DNA from: Niastella caeni
GTDB taxonomy: Bacteria > Bacteroidota > Bacteroidia > Chitinophagales > Chitinophagaceae
DNA: 64,000 nt
Assembly: GCF_004834005.1 (NCBI RefSeq)
Contig: NZ_STFF01000004.1
Coordinates: 1 to 64,000, forward strand
Reading direction: 5' to 3'
Shown here: positions 1-7,855 of the stretch, piece by piece
How positions within the stretch are numbered: position 1 is the first letter of the stretch
Layout: every line of letters begins with the position of its first letter
Translations under genes and position numbers: made by a program
Notes under the pieces: generated by a model
What the model saw: the letters and a program-made list of their open reading frames with translations, nothing else
Told to the model about the DNA's origin: nothing
The model's database searches: none

Positions 1-1
1 G

Positions 2-244
2 ATGTCGCAAACGAAACAAAAACCTTTTGACATTAGATTTGACCGGGTAGTACTTGCCTATCAAACGGTGAAGGCCAATAAGGGTAGCTATGGTGTAGAC
101 GATGTGTCGCTGGAAGCATACGAAGAAAACTTGCAGGGTAATCTGTACAAGTTATGGAATCGTATGAGCTCAGGAAGCTACTTCCCACAACCAGTGAGAC
201 AAGTGCAGATAGACAAGAAGAACGGTGGCACCCGTCCACTGGGA
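2..244 (+). pseudogene. group II intron reverse transcriptase, N-terminal fragment
   Basis: The first 81 residues resemble the start of group II intron-encoded maturases: a KANKG..GVDDVSLEAYEENL segment, then LYKLWNRMSSGSYFPQPVR and KKNGGTRPLGI, which form the finger part of the RT domain. Homology stops abruptly after RPLGI, where the DNA turns into a cassette-repeat right arm. The catalytic YADD region, maturase X domain and endonuclease domain are absent, so it cannot be active. The start codon sits at the window edge, so intron RNA upstream cannot be assessed. Some group IIC introns are known to target attC sites, which would fit this location, but the intron class cannot be assigned from this fragment. 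Confidence 0.8.
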
Positions 245-287
245 ATTTTTGAAACCCGTCCGAATGCAAAGCTCAAAAACGTTGGCT
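245..287 (+). repeat. cassette-repeat right arm (type C), left arm missing
   Basis: TTTTGAAACCCG, then AATGCAAAGCTCAAAAACG and GTTGGCTG, matches the right half of the complete sites at 15,195-15,324 and 10,933-11,061. It joins directly to the reverse transcriptase fragment and opens the first cassette. Confidence 0.7.
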
Positions 288-313
288 GTAATTTTAAAAA
301 GACACATTCCAGT

Positions 314-810
314 ATGAAAAATTTCATGATCTTTCTTGTTGTGTTATTCCTTACAGTCTCAACATCCTATGACAGACCCAAACTTCTGACACTATACAAA
401 TCAAATCGTGTTCAGAAACTGTAAATTATTCAGTTGATGACATGATATTAAAAGGCCAGGTTGGACAAACTCTTGCAAAGCCAGACACAAATCCTTCATT
501 CCAAGGTGGGCTTGACGAGCTTAAAAAATATTTTGCATCGCACCCCTTGACTGACACAAGAGCTAAGAATATCGTTTTTAGAGTTCATATCGGATTCTTA
601 GTTAATTGCAATGGATAATCAGGAAATTTTCAAATAATAAGCAAAGGCAAAGGTAACTTACAGGAAATGGCACATCAAGTGTTGAAAATAGTAAAAGATA
701 TACATCAAAACTGGCAAGCAGCATCTGTTGACAATAAAACTGTGGACTGTTACCAAATCTTATCATTTACTGTTTTAAACGGAGCATTGGACAAAGTATC
801 ATGTCGTTAG
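314..810 (+). pseudogene. decayed exported protein, possible TonB-C-like domain
   Basis: A start at 314 encodes a signal peptide (MKNFMIFLVVLFLTVSTS). The reading frame must shift near 366-374 to continue as QTQTSDTIQIKSCSETV, and then runs to 808-810. An in-frame TAA interrupts it at 616-618, inside FLVNCNG*SGNFQIIS. The segments PSFQGGLDELKKYFASHP and VFRVHIGFLVNCNG recall TonB C-terminal-like domains of small Bacteroidota periplasmic proteins. Two lesions in about 500 bases suggest a dead cassette gene, although sequencing errors cannot be excluded. Confidence 0.65.
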
Positions 811-835
811 ACAAAAACTGCCATACCGCTACATC

Positions 836-858
836 GCCAATGCTTCAACGTTGGTAGC
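836..858 (+). repeat. cassette-repeat right arm, degenerate
   Basis: CGCCAATGCTTCAACGTTGG followed by TAGC is a type B-like right arm ending in a GTTGG box (850-858). No matching left arm is clear between the preceding stop codon (810) and this arm. Confidence 0.45.
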
Positions 859-916
859 AAGCCAAAAGAGATATCCTACATCTTATGTAAAATTGGCTGA
901 CAAGGCATTTATAAAA

Positions 917-1495
917 ATGAAATTTCTTCTGCTGACATTTTTCTTTTGCGTGACTCAAGCTACTTTAAATGCACAACAACTTGACAAAAGACTTTTAGAT
1001 GAAAAAGTAAAATTAATTGACTCGACTTTCAGATTCAAACAGACAATGTATGTAATAAATGGCATTCCTTACTCTGCGGCTGATAGTGTGACAATTGATT
1101 CCGTGCTTCTAGCAAACGGATTTAAATATTTGGTAAGCATTGATATTTTAAAGGAAGCAGCAAGAAATCTAATGCATAACAACAATGATGTTATCCTTGT
1201 TACTTTTGCTTACAATCAAAAACTTAAACGAAAAAGGGAACTTTTTAGAACTGTAAGACAACGTTTTGTTGATAATTACGTTTCATTTTCTCAACACTTT
1301 TTTACAGACGCAAAAGATCCGGTACTTTACATTGACAATTTATTGATACATCATACAGAAGCTAAAGAGAAACTAAAAGGACTGACATTGAAATCTGTTT
1401 ATTACATTGACTATAATGACAAAGCCGTTTCAACTGAACATTATGGACAAAATGCAAAGAATGGACTTGTTCGAATTTGGACAGCACCAAAATAG
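917..1495 (+). CDS. exported protein of unknown function
   Basis: 192 residues from ATG 917. This start is preferred over an upstream in-frame codon at 851 because it opens a clean signal peptide (MKFLLLTFFFCVTQATLNAQ). The upstream start would put repeat-derived residues before it. The mature part is hydrophilic, with YINGIPYSAADSV near the middle and a C-terminal GLVRIWTAPK that resembles the end of TonB-dependent-receptor plug or carboxypeptidase-like repeats (..GxNGVIxIxTK). No catalytic motif was recognised. It ends 12 bp before the next cassette repeat, so it is a one-gene cassette. Confidence 0.75.
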   Translation: MKFLLLTFFFCVTQATLNAQQLDKRLLDEKVKLIDSTFRFKQTMYVINGIPYSAADSVTIDSVLLANGFKYLVSIDILKEAARNLMHNNNDVILVTFAYNQKLKRKRELFRTVRQRFVDNYVSFSQHFFTDAKDPVLYIDNLLIHHTEAKEKLKGLTLKSVYYIDYNDKAVSTEHYGQNAKNGLVRIWTAPK

Positions 1496-1507
1496 ACAAT
1501 GGCCAGC

Positions 1508-1584
1508 CACTAACATTGGGTTTTATGCAAGTTGGGCGACACGGAATACCAATTCCCAACCTGCATAAAGTCCTGAACGTTGAC
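1508..1584 (+). repeat. cassette repeat, short type A
   Basis: CACTAAC, left arm GGGTTTTATGCAAGTTGGG, short loop, right arm CCCAACCTGCATAAAG, end box GTTGAC. The arms are about 90% complementary. The roughly 110-bp central region of the long type A sites is missing here. Confidence 0.8.
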
Positions 1585-1663
1585 TGCAAGTTCTTCGACC
1601 AGTTTCAATCCCAAAATTCACAACAACAAATTGGTGCGACTAAAAATTTTGCTATTCCTTTTT

Positions 1664-1683
1664 GGTGGCCGTTAGCCGCAATT
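1664..1683 (+). repeat. cassette 5' boundary (GTTAGCCGC)
   Basis: GTTAGCCGCA at 1671-1680 is the exact reverse complement of TGCGGCTAAC ending at 2342, the downstream end of the next gene unit. It is therefore the likely real start of that cassette. The roughly 85 bases between 1585 and 1670 hold no gene and look like a remnant. Confidence 0.55.
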
Positions 1684-1702
1684 ATTCACATCCACTTTAA
1701 AT

Positions 1703-2328
1703 ATGATACTGTCAAAGAGAGCATCCGATTTTTTGCAGAAATCTAAAAGAGAAAGTTCACAACTGACAGACTCTGAGATTCGAGAACCGTCAATTATAAT
1801 AATGCACCAATATTTGAACCATTGATTGACTTTCAGAAAAGATATGGTGGTTTTATTTTCTATGCAGGACTTGAACCTATTAAGTTCAGTCTTATAAAAG
1901 GAGGGGGCGGATATCCTAAGTCCAGTAAAACAGCGATTGTAGAATTTGAAGAATCGGAATCAGCATCACCAAAATACTTTTTTGATTGTGCGACCACACG
2001 TTATCAAATGCAATTCTTTTTAGATGAAAATGGGGTTTATTATGAGGATTATGAAGCAAAGGCTTCTAGCTTTGCCAAAACAGTTGAACATTTAGCCTTG
2101 TGGGACGAGATGCGTAATCGAAAAGACTTTGAACTTCTTTTCAGAGACCGTATTCTTAAAAATAACAATGTTGACAAAGAATTAAAACTTGACCTTTTAT
2201 CAGAAGCATCCGACCAATACACTCTTTGGTTCAGTAATGATGTTATTTATATGCAACAATGGCAAGGACAGACTACATTAGTTGTATCGAACAGTTATCC
2301 AGACAAATCAAAGCTTTTAGCACTCTAA
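1703..2328 (+). pseudogene. hypothetical protein, frameshifted near its N-terminus
   Basis: From ATG 1703 one frame reads MILSKRASDFLQKSK..SEIREP. The continuation VNYNNAPIFEPLIDFQKRYGG lies in the neighbouring frame, so one base seems lost around 1788-1791. The remaining frame is open to 2328. The segment LIDFQKRYGGF..YAGLEPI loosely resembles the core of SUKH (SMI1/KNR4) immunity-type proteins, but I cannot confirm this. The unit ends 8 bp before the next repeat. If translated only from the TTG at 1822 it would make 168 residues without the N-terminus. Confidence 0.6.
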
Positions 2329-2335
2329 CGAATGC

Positions 2336-2527
2336 GGCTAACATTGGGTTTTATGCAAGTTGGGCTCGACATTCTAACATCAACTAATTGCAAATCCCAG
2401 CTTCAGTTCGGTCAGACGAATAACTATAAGTTTTTGTACATAACTTCAACAATATATTTTCAATCGACAGTGATTATCGGCAGACGGAATGTTATTTCCC
2501 AACCTGCATAAAGCCCTGTTCGTTAGT
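2336..2527 (+). repeat. cassette repeat, long type A (192 bp)
   Basis: GGCTAAC, arm GGGTTTTATGCAAGTTGGG, a central region also found at 5306-5496 and 11,876-12,068, arm CCCAACCTGCATAAAGCCC, end box GTTAGT. The centre contains TGCAAATCC, GACGAATAACTAT and GGTTATCGGCAGACGGAAT blocks shared by all long type A sites. Confidence 0.85.
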
Positions 2528-2550
2528 GGCAAGGCTTCAAAAACTTCACG

Positions 2551-3549
2551 ATGCCAAAACAAAGACAATATTCGGGTGACGAGACAACTGAAACTCTTAC
2601 CAATTGGAAGAAGGATCAAAAGTCAGCAGAACGGCTGGCAAGTAGCGTATTACATTTAGATAACTTCACTGACATAGACCCATCACATCCAATGGGTGGA
2701 CGAGATGGCACAAAAGATATTAGTTGCAAAAAAGGTGACAAGACTTTTATTGTAGCCGTTTATTTTCCAAGAACAGCTCAGGCTTTTACTACAATTTCTA
2801 AAAAATTTCAGCAAGACTTCGCTGGCGTTTCAAAGAATAAAGCAGATGGCATAATATTCTTTACAAACCAACATCTAACTATAGGAGAAAGAGCAAAAAT
2901 TAAGAAGGCAGGAAAAAATGTAGAAGTTGAAATTTATCATTTAGAAAGAATTGCTTCTATACTTAACTCACCTGTTGGCTATGGCGTTCGATTGGAATTT
3001 TTGGATATAGAGTTAAGCAAGGCAGAACAGCTTTCTTACTTTGCACATAAGGACAATGAATACAAAGTTATTCAAAGCAACCTTTCAGATCTTTTAGGAG
3101 TATTAAATCAAACCGGTAGTCTTCCAAATATCTCCACTGATAAACTTAAAGAATTCAAAGAAACATTGGAAACAATAGTTGGTGACAGAAATTCAATATT
3201 TGTTTACGGAAACTCTCTAATTGATAGGCTTCACGTTCCACTTAAAGAACTAAAGGAGTTTCAAGAGGTTTTGAGTGACTTAACCGGTTCGGATGGTAGC
3301 TGGTTGGTTAATAGCTATTACTTTGCTCCGCTACAAAAACTAAACGTTCCGGTTCAAGCTCTTGAGGAATTTAGAGATATGCTATATGATATTGTTGGCG
3401 ACAACAATAGTTGGATGATAGCGAATAACGCACCGATAAACAAACTTTATGTTCCTTTAAAAGAGTTAGAACAATATAATGAAGCTCTCGATGACACTTT
3501 AGAAAAGCTTAAAGAGATAGAAGAACTTAGACAGAGAACAATAAAATAG
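2551..3549 (+). CDS. predicted PD-(D/E)XK-like nuclease with C-terminal repeats
   Basis: 332 residues. The N-terminal half (about 15-165) has LASSVLHLDNFTDIDPSHP, then GGRDGTKDISCKKGDKTF followed by IVAVYF, then KFQQDFAGV, IIFFTNQHLT and YHLERI. This layout is known from predicted restriction-endonuclease-like domains fused to other modules in bacterial conflict proteins. The D of GGRDG and the later acidic/lysine pair are candidate active-site residues. The C-terminal half (about 175-320) holds three imperfect repeats of roughly 36 residues: VPLKELxEFxE, then L..IVGDxNSW, then N..IxKLxVP. The start is 24 bp after the repeat end box and the stop is 9 bp before the next repeat. Nuclease function is an inference. 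Confidence 0.7.
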   Translation: MPKQRQYSGDETTETLTNWKKDQKSAERLASSVLHLDNFTDIDPSHPMGGRDGTKDISCKKGDKTFIVAVYFPRTAQAFTTISKKFQQDFAGVSKNKADGIIFFTNQHLTIGERAKIKKAGKNVEVEIYHLERIASILNSPVGYGVRLEFLDIELSKAEQLSYFAHKDNEYKVIQSNLSDLLGVLNQTGSLPNISTDKLKEFKETLETIVGDRNSIFVYGNSLIDRLHVPLKELKEFQEVLSDLTGSDGSWLVNSYYFAPLQKLNVPVQALEEFRDMLYDIVGDNNSWMIANNAPINKLYVPLKELEQYNEALDDTLEKLKEIEELRQRTIK

Positions 3550-3557
3550 CCCATGCC

Positions 3558-3755
3558 GCTAACATGGGGTTTGGCACTATGGCGGCGGAAGAATATATAC
3601 TCATCGTTCCGTTCGCTGCTAAGCTGTGGGTCAGGGGCCGACACGATTACAAAGGCAACTTTTTCATAAATTCATATTCATAATTTTGTTTATCACCAGC
3701 ACCGGGCTGACGGATCACGGAATATCGCCACAGCGCCAAGCCCCGGCCGTTGTGC
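3558..3755 (+). repeat. cassette repeat, type B (198 bp)
   Basis: GCTAAC, arm GGGGTTTGGCACTATGGCGG, long centre, arm CGCCACAGCGCCAAGCCCC, end box GTTGTGC. The end box GTTGTGCGT reappears as its reverse complement, ACGCACAAC, at the end of the next cassette (4300-4308). Confidence 0.8.
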
Positions 3756-3778
3756 GTCATTCTTTCGGCTACTCTAAC

Positions 3779-4294
3779 ATGAACAATCAGCTAAAAAATA
3801 TCAGTATTTGCGACGAATGCAATAGCGAATATTATTCCGACACTTCTCAAATGACTAGACTCTGCCCCGAGTGCTCTCATGTTTTATATGGTTATGAAAA
3901 CTGTCAACACGAATTCGCAAACGGACGATGTATCAAGTGTTTCTGGAATGGCAATTCATCTGACTATATAAAAGGTCTTAAAGAAAAACAGCAAAAAAAG
4001 AGCGAGAGAATATTGTACGTCGTAGACTTTTTCCGAACTAAATATGGTGCGACAAATATTCTGATAAACGACCATTGGGAAAGCGATGCAGAGGCGACTG
4101 GCTTAACTGATAGAAGTGGTCAGTTTTTAGCTTACATATCAACAATAAGTGGCAAGGACAACAATTACTATTTGGCTTTAGAAAATCCATCGACGGACAA
4201 TCAATTACCATATTCGCCGGCTGGTGAGTTTGACAATTTGATTTTGGAGGAGCTTGAGAGCCTATTGACAAAACATTTAAAATTGGCTGACTAA
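3779..4294 (+). CDS. zinc-ribbon hypothetical protein
   Basis: 171 residues from ATG 3779. The longer in-frame reading from 3626 is repeat sequence. The first 60 residues contain CDEC, then CPEC, then C..H and C.KC, enough for two zinc-binding knuckles. A Lys/Gln-rich linker follows. The C-terminal domain has VVDFFRTKYGATNILINDHW and SGQFLAYISTISGKDNNYY and is not recognised. There is no signal peptide, so it is probably cytoplasmic. Confidence 0.7.
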   Translation: MNNQLKNISICDECNSEYYSDTSQMTRLCPECSHVLYGYENCQHEFANGRCIKCFWNGNSSDYIKGLKEKQQKKSERILYVVDFFRTKYGATNILINDHWESDAEATGLTDRSGQFLAYISTISGKDNNYYLALENPSTDNQLPYSPAGEFDNLILEELESLLTKHLKLAD

Positions 4295-4301
4295 AACGAA
4301 C

Positions 4302-4493
4302 GCACAACAGGTGGTTTTGTGCAAGCGGAGCACGGCATTGTAACTTCAGCTAAGTGCAATCATCATCAGCAGTTTCGTCTGGACGAACTAAGCCAAGCGA
4401 TAAAATAAACAATGAATAATAATTTATGAATTTAGCAGCGGTAATGAACAGACGGAATGCTAATTCCCCACCTGCACAGCCCTGTACGTTAGC
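4302..4493 (+). repeat. cassette repeat, mixed A/C type (192 bp)
   Basis: GCACAAC, arm GGTGGTTTTGTGCAAGCGG, centre, type A-like end CCCCACCTGCACAGCCCTG, end box GTTAGC. The right arm has changed in step with the left (GCACAGCC against GGTTTTGTGC), suggesting the fold is maintained. Confidence 0.75.
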
Positions 4494-4515
4494 AGCAACT
4501 CTATTTAACAACCCT

Positions 4516-5292
4516 ATGTTTTGGAAAAAGAAAAAGACGGACACCTCACACGACAGCAAAATCATTCTTGGAATGATAATGCTCAATGACAACAATACTT
4601 TTGACATTGACCGATTTACTGTCGATTTCAAAAACAATTACGTTAAAACCATTCAAGAACCTTCTGGTGACAATGCTTCTTTTGTATTTAGAATCGGCGA
4701 TGAAATGGTGGCTATTGCACACATGGACATTCCTATTCCCAAAGGTGACATTGAAGCGACAGCTCAATATTCCTACAATTGGCAAACCGCATTAGAAGAC
4801 ACAAAAGACCATAAAAGCCATTTGATTGTTTCCGTTATGCAAGGTGGACAAGACCAGATAAAGCGATTCAAACTTTTTACACAAGTTCTTTGTTCACTTT
4901 TGCGGACAACAAATGCAATCGGAGTTTACAAAGGAAACCAATCTTTGTTGATACCTAAAGAAGACTATTTGAATGAGGCTGAAGTAATGAGTGAGGAATA
5001 CTTGCCTTTGAACCTCTGGATTTATTTTGGCTTACGTATGACTGAAAATGGCAATGCAGGTTATACATACGGGCTTAAAGAGTTTAACAAAACCGAGATG
5101 GAAATTGTAAACTCTTCAAAAACCTTGGAAGACATAAGAGGATTCCTTTTCAATATTGCTCATTATGTGTTGGATTACGATGTAGCATTTCAAGATGGAC
5201 AAACTGTTGGCGGTTCAGCAGAAGAAAAAATAGCAATCAGTTTTTCTAAGGGACAATTTGTTGAAGGCGAAACATTCAAATTAGCTTATTGA
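4516..5292 (+). CDS. DUF4261-like domain protein
   Basis: 258 residues from ATG 4516. Upstream in-frame ATGs lie inside the repeat. Key segments are KIILGMIMLNDNNTFD near the N-terminus, VFRIGDEMVAIAHMDIPIP, then HLIVSVMQGGQDQIKRF, VYKGNQSLLIPKEDY and LPLNLWIYFGLR. The C-terminal half carries GYTYGLKEFNKTEMEIV and a closing ISFSKGQFVEGETFKL. This architecture matches DUF4261 proteins of unknown function, which often turn up in accessory and immunity-gene neighbourhoods. A decayed second copy lies at 15,349-15,707. Confidence 0.75.
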   Translation: MFWKKKKTDTSHDSKIILGMIMLNDNNTFDIDRFTVDFKNNYVKTIQEPSGDNASFVFRIGDEMVAIAHMDIPIPKGDIEATAQYSYNWQTALEDTKDHKSHLIVSVMQGGQDQIKRFKLFTQVLCSLLRTTNAIGVYKGNQSLLIPKEDYLNEAEVMSEEYLPLNLWIYFGLRMTENGNAGYTYGLKEFNKTEMEIVNSSKTLEDIRGFLFNIAHYVLDYDVAFQDGQTVGGSAEEKIAISFSKGQFVEGETFKLAY

Positions 5293-5305
5293 CAAAGAGT
5301 GTGCT

Positions 5306-5496
5306 GCTAACATTGGGTTTTATGCAAGTTGGGCTTGACATTTTAACATCAGCTAATTGCAAATCCTAGCTTCAGTTCCAGCAGACGAATAACTATCAGC
5401 TTTTGTACATAACTTCAACAATATATTATCAATCAGCAGCGGTTATCGGCAGACGGAATACTAATTCCCAACCTGCATAAAGCCCTGCCCGTTAGC
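5306..5496 (+). repeat. cassette repeat, long type A (191 bp)
   Basis: GCTAAC, both type A arms, and a centre almost identical to 2336-2527 and 11,876-12,068; end box GTTAGC. Such near-identity between non-adjacent sites is typical of cassette arrays. Confidence 0.85.
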
Positions 5497-5518
5497 TTCA
5501 AACTTAAAGACGATACAC

Positions 5519-6517
5519 ATGAGCGACTTACCATATAGAATTAGGATAAAAAATGAAGCAACTGGAATGAGAGTTGTCGCTCAATTTATTCAAGAGTTCT
5601 GGGAATGCGGTTGGCAACCTTTTGACGCAAGAAATGACAAAGGAATTGACGGATTAATTCTCATGAAAAAAAGAAACACTGACCTTGGTGTAAAAATTAA
5701 CGTTCAAGTGAAGTGCGGGGCAAAATATATATCGAGCGAAACTAAAGATGAAATAAAAATATCCATTGACGATGAACATGGGTTAATTGAGCATATTGAA
5801 TATTGGAAAAAACAAGTTGAGCCTGCGATTTTAATTTTTGTAAACCCAGCAAAACCAATCAGAGATAAGAGTGGAAATATTGTTAAAGATGATAAGGGTA
5901 GGACCACTTGGAAGGAAAGTCGCTTAAATTCAAAAGCATGGTGGGTAGATTTAAAAAGTGATGATTTAAGAGTTGAGAATTCAAAAACACTAATTAGCAT
6001 TCCGAAAAAAAATGTTTTTGGTGAGCACAGTAAAGGGGCGTTTCTTAAATTGATAAGACCTCTTATGTCCAATGCTCATTTACCTTTAATTGAGTTGAAT
6101 ACTGAAAGTAAAAGACTCTTGAATTCTATAAAGCTCAAAGAAGAATCTCATAAATTTTACAAGGATTGGAAAAATGGTAATACCATATTTTGTAAAGCAC
6201 TAGATAAGAATGTTAGAGTTTCAAGAACTGGTTGGAATCATATTTTGTCGTCAAATAGAGGCGCAGAAAGACGAATTAACTCATTAAAATTGTTAGGAGT
6301 TGCGAAACAAATGATTGACCAAGTTGAAAAAGACAAGTTCTTTTTGCTTAACCAAAAGGAAAATTTATTTGAACTTGAGCAAAAATTAGGAATTAGGGCG
6401 AGATACATTGACAAGCAACTCGGTGAACAAGTCGTTCAAGTAATTATATTAAGAAAGCTAAATACAAGAAATCGAAATGAAAAACTATGGTTTTACAGCG
6501 TTCATTACAGGAGATAG
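5519..6517 (+). CDS. DUF4365-type predicted nuclease with second toxin-like domain
   Basis: 332 residues. Residues about 10-180 resemble DUF4365, a PD-(D/E)XK-like domain: a conserved E in the first helix, NDKGIDGLI, then INVQVKCG with the Q-V-K of the active-site strand. Residues about 215-325 contain TIFCKALDKNVRVSRTGW, NHILSSNRGAERRINSLKLL and a late WFYSVHYRR. That order (VRVSxxGWNHI, then RxxxRxxxLxLL) resembles the barnase/EndoU/colicin-D/RelE-like domains found at the ends of polymorphic toxins and phage proteins. Neither domain assignment was verified. The start lies 23 bp after the repeat end box. I see no adjacent antitoxin or immunity gene unless it is within the next short unit. 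Confidence 0.65.
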   Translation: MSDLPYRIRIKNEATGMRVVAQFIQEFWECGWQPFDARNDKGIDGLILMKKRNTDLGVKINVQVKCGAKYISSETKDEIKISIDDEHGLIEHIEYWKKQVEPAILIFVNPAKPIRDKSGNIVKDDKGRTTWKESRLNSKAWWVDLKSDDLRVENSKTLISIPKKNVFGEHSKGAFLKLIRPLMSNAHLPLIELNTESKRLLNSIKLKEESHKFYKDWKNGNTIFCKALDKNVRVSRTGWNHILSSNRGAERRINSLKLLGVAKQMIDQVEKDKFFLLNQKENLFELEQKLGIRARYIDKQLGEQVVQVIILRKLNTRNRNEKLWFYSVHYRR

Positions 6518-6647
6518 ATGCATTACCCTTGTTTAATTCACCTTTATAATCGGTTGACTTGCGTCCTAAAACGCTAAATAGCCGGCCACACATCTATCTC
6601 GCTGAAATGAGTGATAAATATATGAAAAATCTTGAAAAAGCCAACAG

Positions 6648-6723
6648 GTAACACGGGTTTTGCGTCAAAAGGGCTGACGTGCAAATTTGGAGCTTTGTGC
6701 TTCTAATGAACTTTAGTAATAAA
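6648..6723 (+). repeat. cassette-repeat left half (type C), right half missing
   Basis: GTAACACGGGTTTTGCGTCA and the centre word AGCTTTGTGCTTC.. followed by TTTAGTAATAAA match the left halves at 15,195 and 17,416. A gene start follows immediately, so the right arm and end box have been lost. The 130 bases between the previous stop and this arm show no gene. Confidence 0.65.
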
Positions 6724-6888
6724 ATGAAAGTAAAAAGTATTTTGACCGGTATTGGCTTTGTTGTTCTCTTTTTTATTGTAGTAAACTTAATACCTAATTC
6801 TGGCACGACTTATTACGAATTTGAGAACTACAAAAATACCATAGATTCATCAATTTCGGGAACAGTAAAAAGACTTATTGCATCATAA
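6724..6888 (+). CDS. short membrane-anchored peptide, possibly truncated
   Basis: 54 residues from ATG 6724. One hydrophobic segment (about residues 5-23, ILTGIGFVVLFFIVVNLI) is followed by a short polar tail ending VKRLIAS. No good Shine-Dalgarno-like sequence is visible. It ends 9 bp before a complete repeat, so it looks like a cassette gene cut short or a genuinely small protein. Confidence 0.45.
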   Translation: MKVKSILTGIGFVVLFFIVVNLIPNSGTTYYEFENYKNTIDSSISGTVKRLIAS

Positions 6889-6897
6889 TTACGTGCT

Positions 6898-7090
6898 GCT
6901 AACATGGGTATTGCTGGCAAGCGGGGCTGGACATTGGAACTTCAGCAGTTTGCATCGCTGTACATTAGTCCGGGTTGGACGTTATTAATTTCACTTTAGA
7001 TCATATCTTCCTCAAAAATATTTTCAATCATCATTTGTTCGGGGCTGGACAGTATAAACATCCCGCCTGCACCAATGCCTTTCCGTTAGC
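6898..7090 (+). repeat. cassette repeat (193 bp), divergent arms
   Basis: GCTAAC, then ATGGGTATTGCTGGCAAGCG, long centre, CCCGCCTGCACCAATGCC, end box GTTAGCGG. The arm core GGTATTG(CTG)GCAAGCGGG pairs with CCCGCCTGCACCAATGCC with a few mismatches. Confidence 0.75.
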
Positions 7091-7123
7091 GGTCAGCTTA
7101 AAACGACACAACAGAAATAAGAA

Positions 7124-7684
7124 ATGATATTTTTATATACTGCAAGGGGAACATATGACAGTACTTATGACGAAGACGGAATGTCTTGGGACAAATACAT
7201 TGAATGGTCTAAGTTGACACATTTAACCGAACTTGTTTCGCTAGACGGAATGTTAAATGAAATTTTAGTTGACCCTGATTATGACAATGCAGACGATTGG
7301 AACTATATTCATATCGTAGAACAATATCAAACAGGCTTTTTTACGACACTTGACTTTGTATTCAAACGTCTAAAAGCAAAAAGCAAGTTTAACCTTTTGA
7401 CAGTTGTGTTAGAGCCAGACAAAGACTGCAAGAATATAAACGTTGAAGGTTATGAATTTATCGGTTATGATTTATTAGACCAAGATTTCAGCATCAGTGC
7501 TTTGACAAATTGTGGTGGTTTTGACGAATCATTTTTGCCAGCAGACGTAAACGACAAAGGACTTATTGACGACTTCACAAAAGCATATGAAATTAAAAAA
7601 CGACTTTTAGAAAACAATCCTGAAGAACATCACGCAGACACAAACGTTATTGCTGTTTGGCGTCACAAAACAATTGGACGATGA
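7124..7684 (+). CDS. hypothetical acidic protein
   Basis: 186 residues, strongly acidic in the first half (TYDEDGMSWDKYIEW, DPDYDNADDW). No signal peptide or membrane segment is present. A conserved-looking core reads LLTVVLEPDKDCKNINVEGY followed by EFIGYDLLDQD. It ends IAVWRHKTIGR. I do not recognise the family. The start lies 33 bp after the repeat end box. Aspartate is encoded mostly by GAC despite the AT-rich context, as in neighbouring cassette genes. Confidence 0.65.
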   Translation: MIFLYTARGTYDSTYDEDGMSWDKYIEWSKLTHLTELVSLDGMLNEILVDPDYDNADDWNYIHIVEQYQTGFFTTLDFVFKRLKAKSKFNLLTVVLEPDKDCKNINVEGYEFIGYDLLDQDFSISALTNCGGFDESFLPADVNDKGLIDDFTKAYEIKKRLLENNPEEHHADTNVIAVWRHKTIGR

Positions 7685-7716
7685 CACAAACTGATACGAA
7701 CAAAGAAAGCCAAACA

Positions 7717-7846
7717 ACTAACAGACGTTTGGCTCAATGGCGGGTGACGTGCTTAATTGAACATTCTACCTCGCATCAACGTTTGTGGTGTATTGACAGT
7801 TTTGTGCTCCGAAATCCGCCACTGCGCCAAGCGCCAAAACGTTAGC
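7717..7846 (+). repeat. cassette repeat, type B (130 bp)
   Basis: AACTAAC, arm GACGTTTGGCTCAATGGCGG, centre, arm CCGCCACTGCGCCAAGCGCC, end box GTTAGCGG. The arms are complementary over most of their length. Confidence 0.8.
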
Positions 7847-7855
7847 GGTAATAAT

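Noticed and set aside
2..313. Group II intron ribozyme (domain V/VI)
   Set aside because: No domain V-like hairpin was seen; only the RT 5' coding fragment is present.
1477..1746. 89-residue + frame
   Set aside because: It reads through a complete cassette repeat and has no independent support.
7657..7845. 62-residue + frame overlapping a gene end
   Set aside because: Mostly type B repeat sequence.
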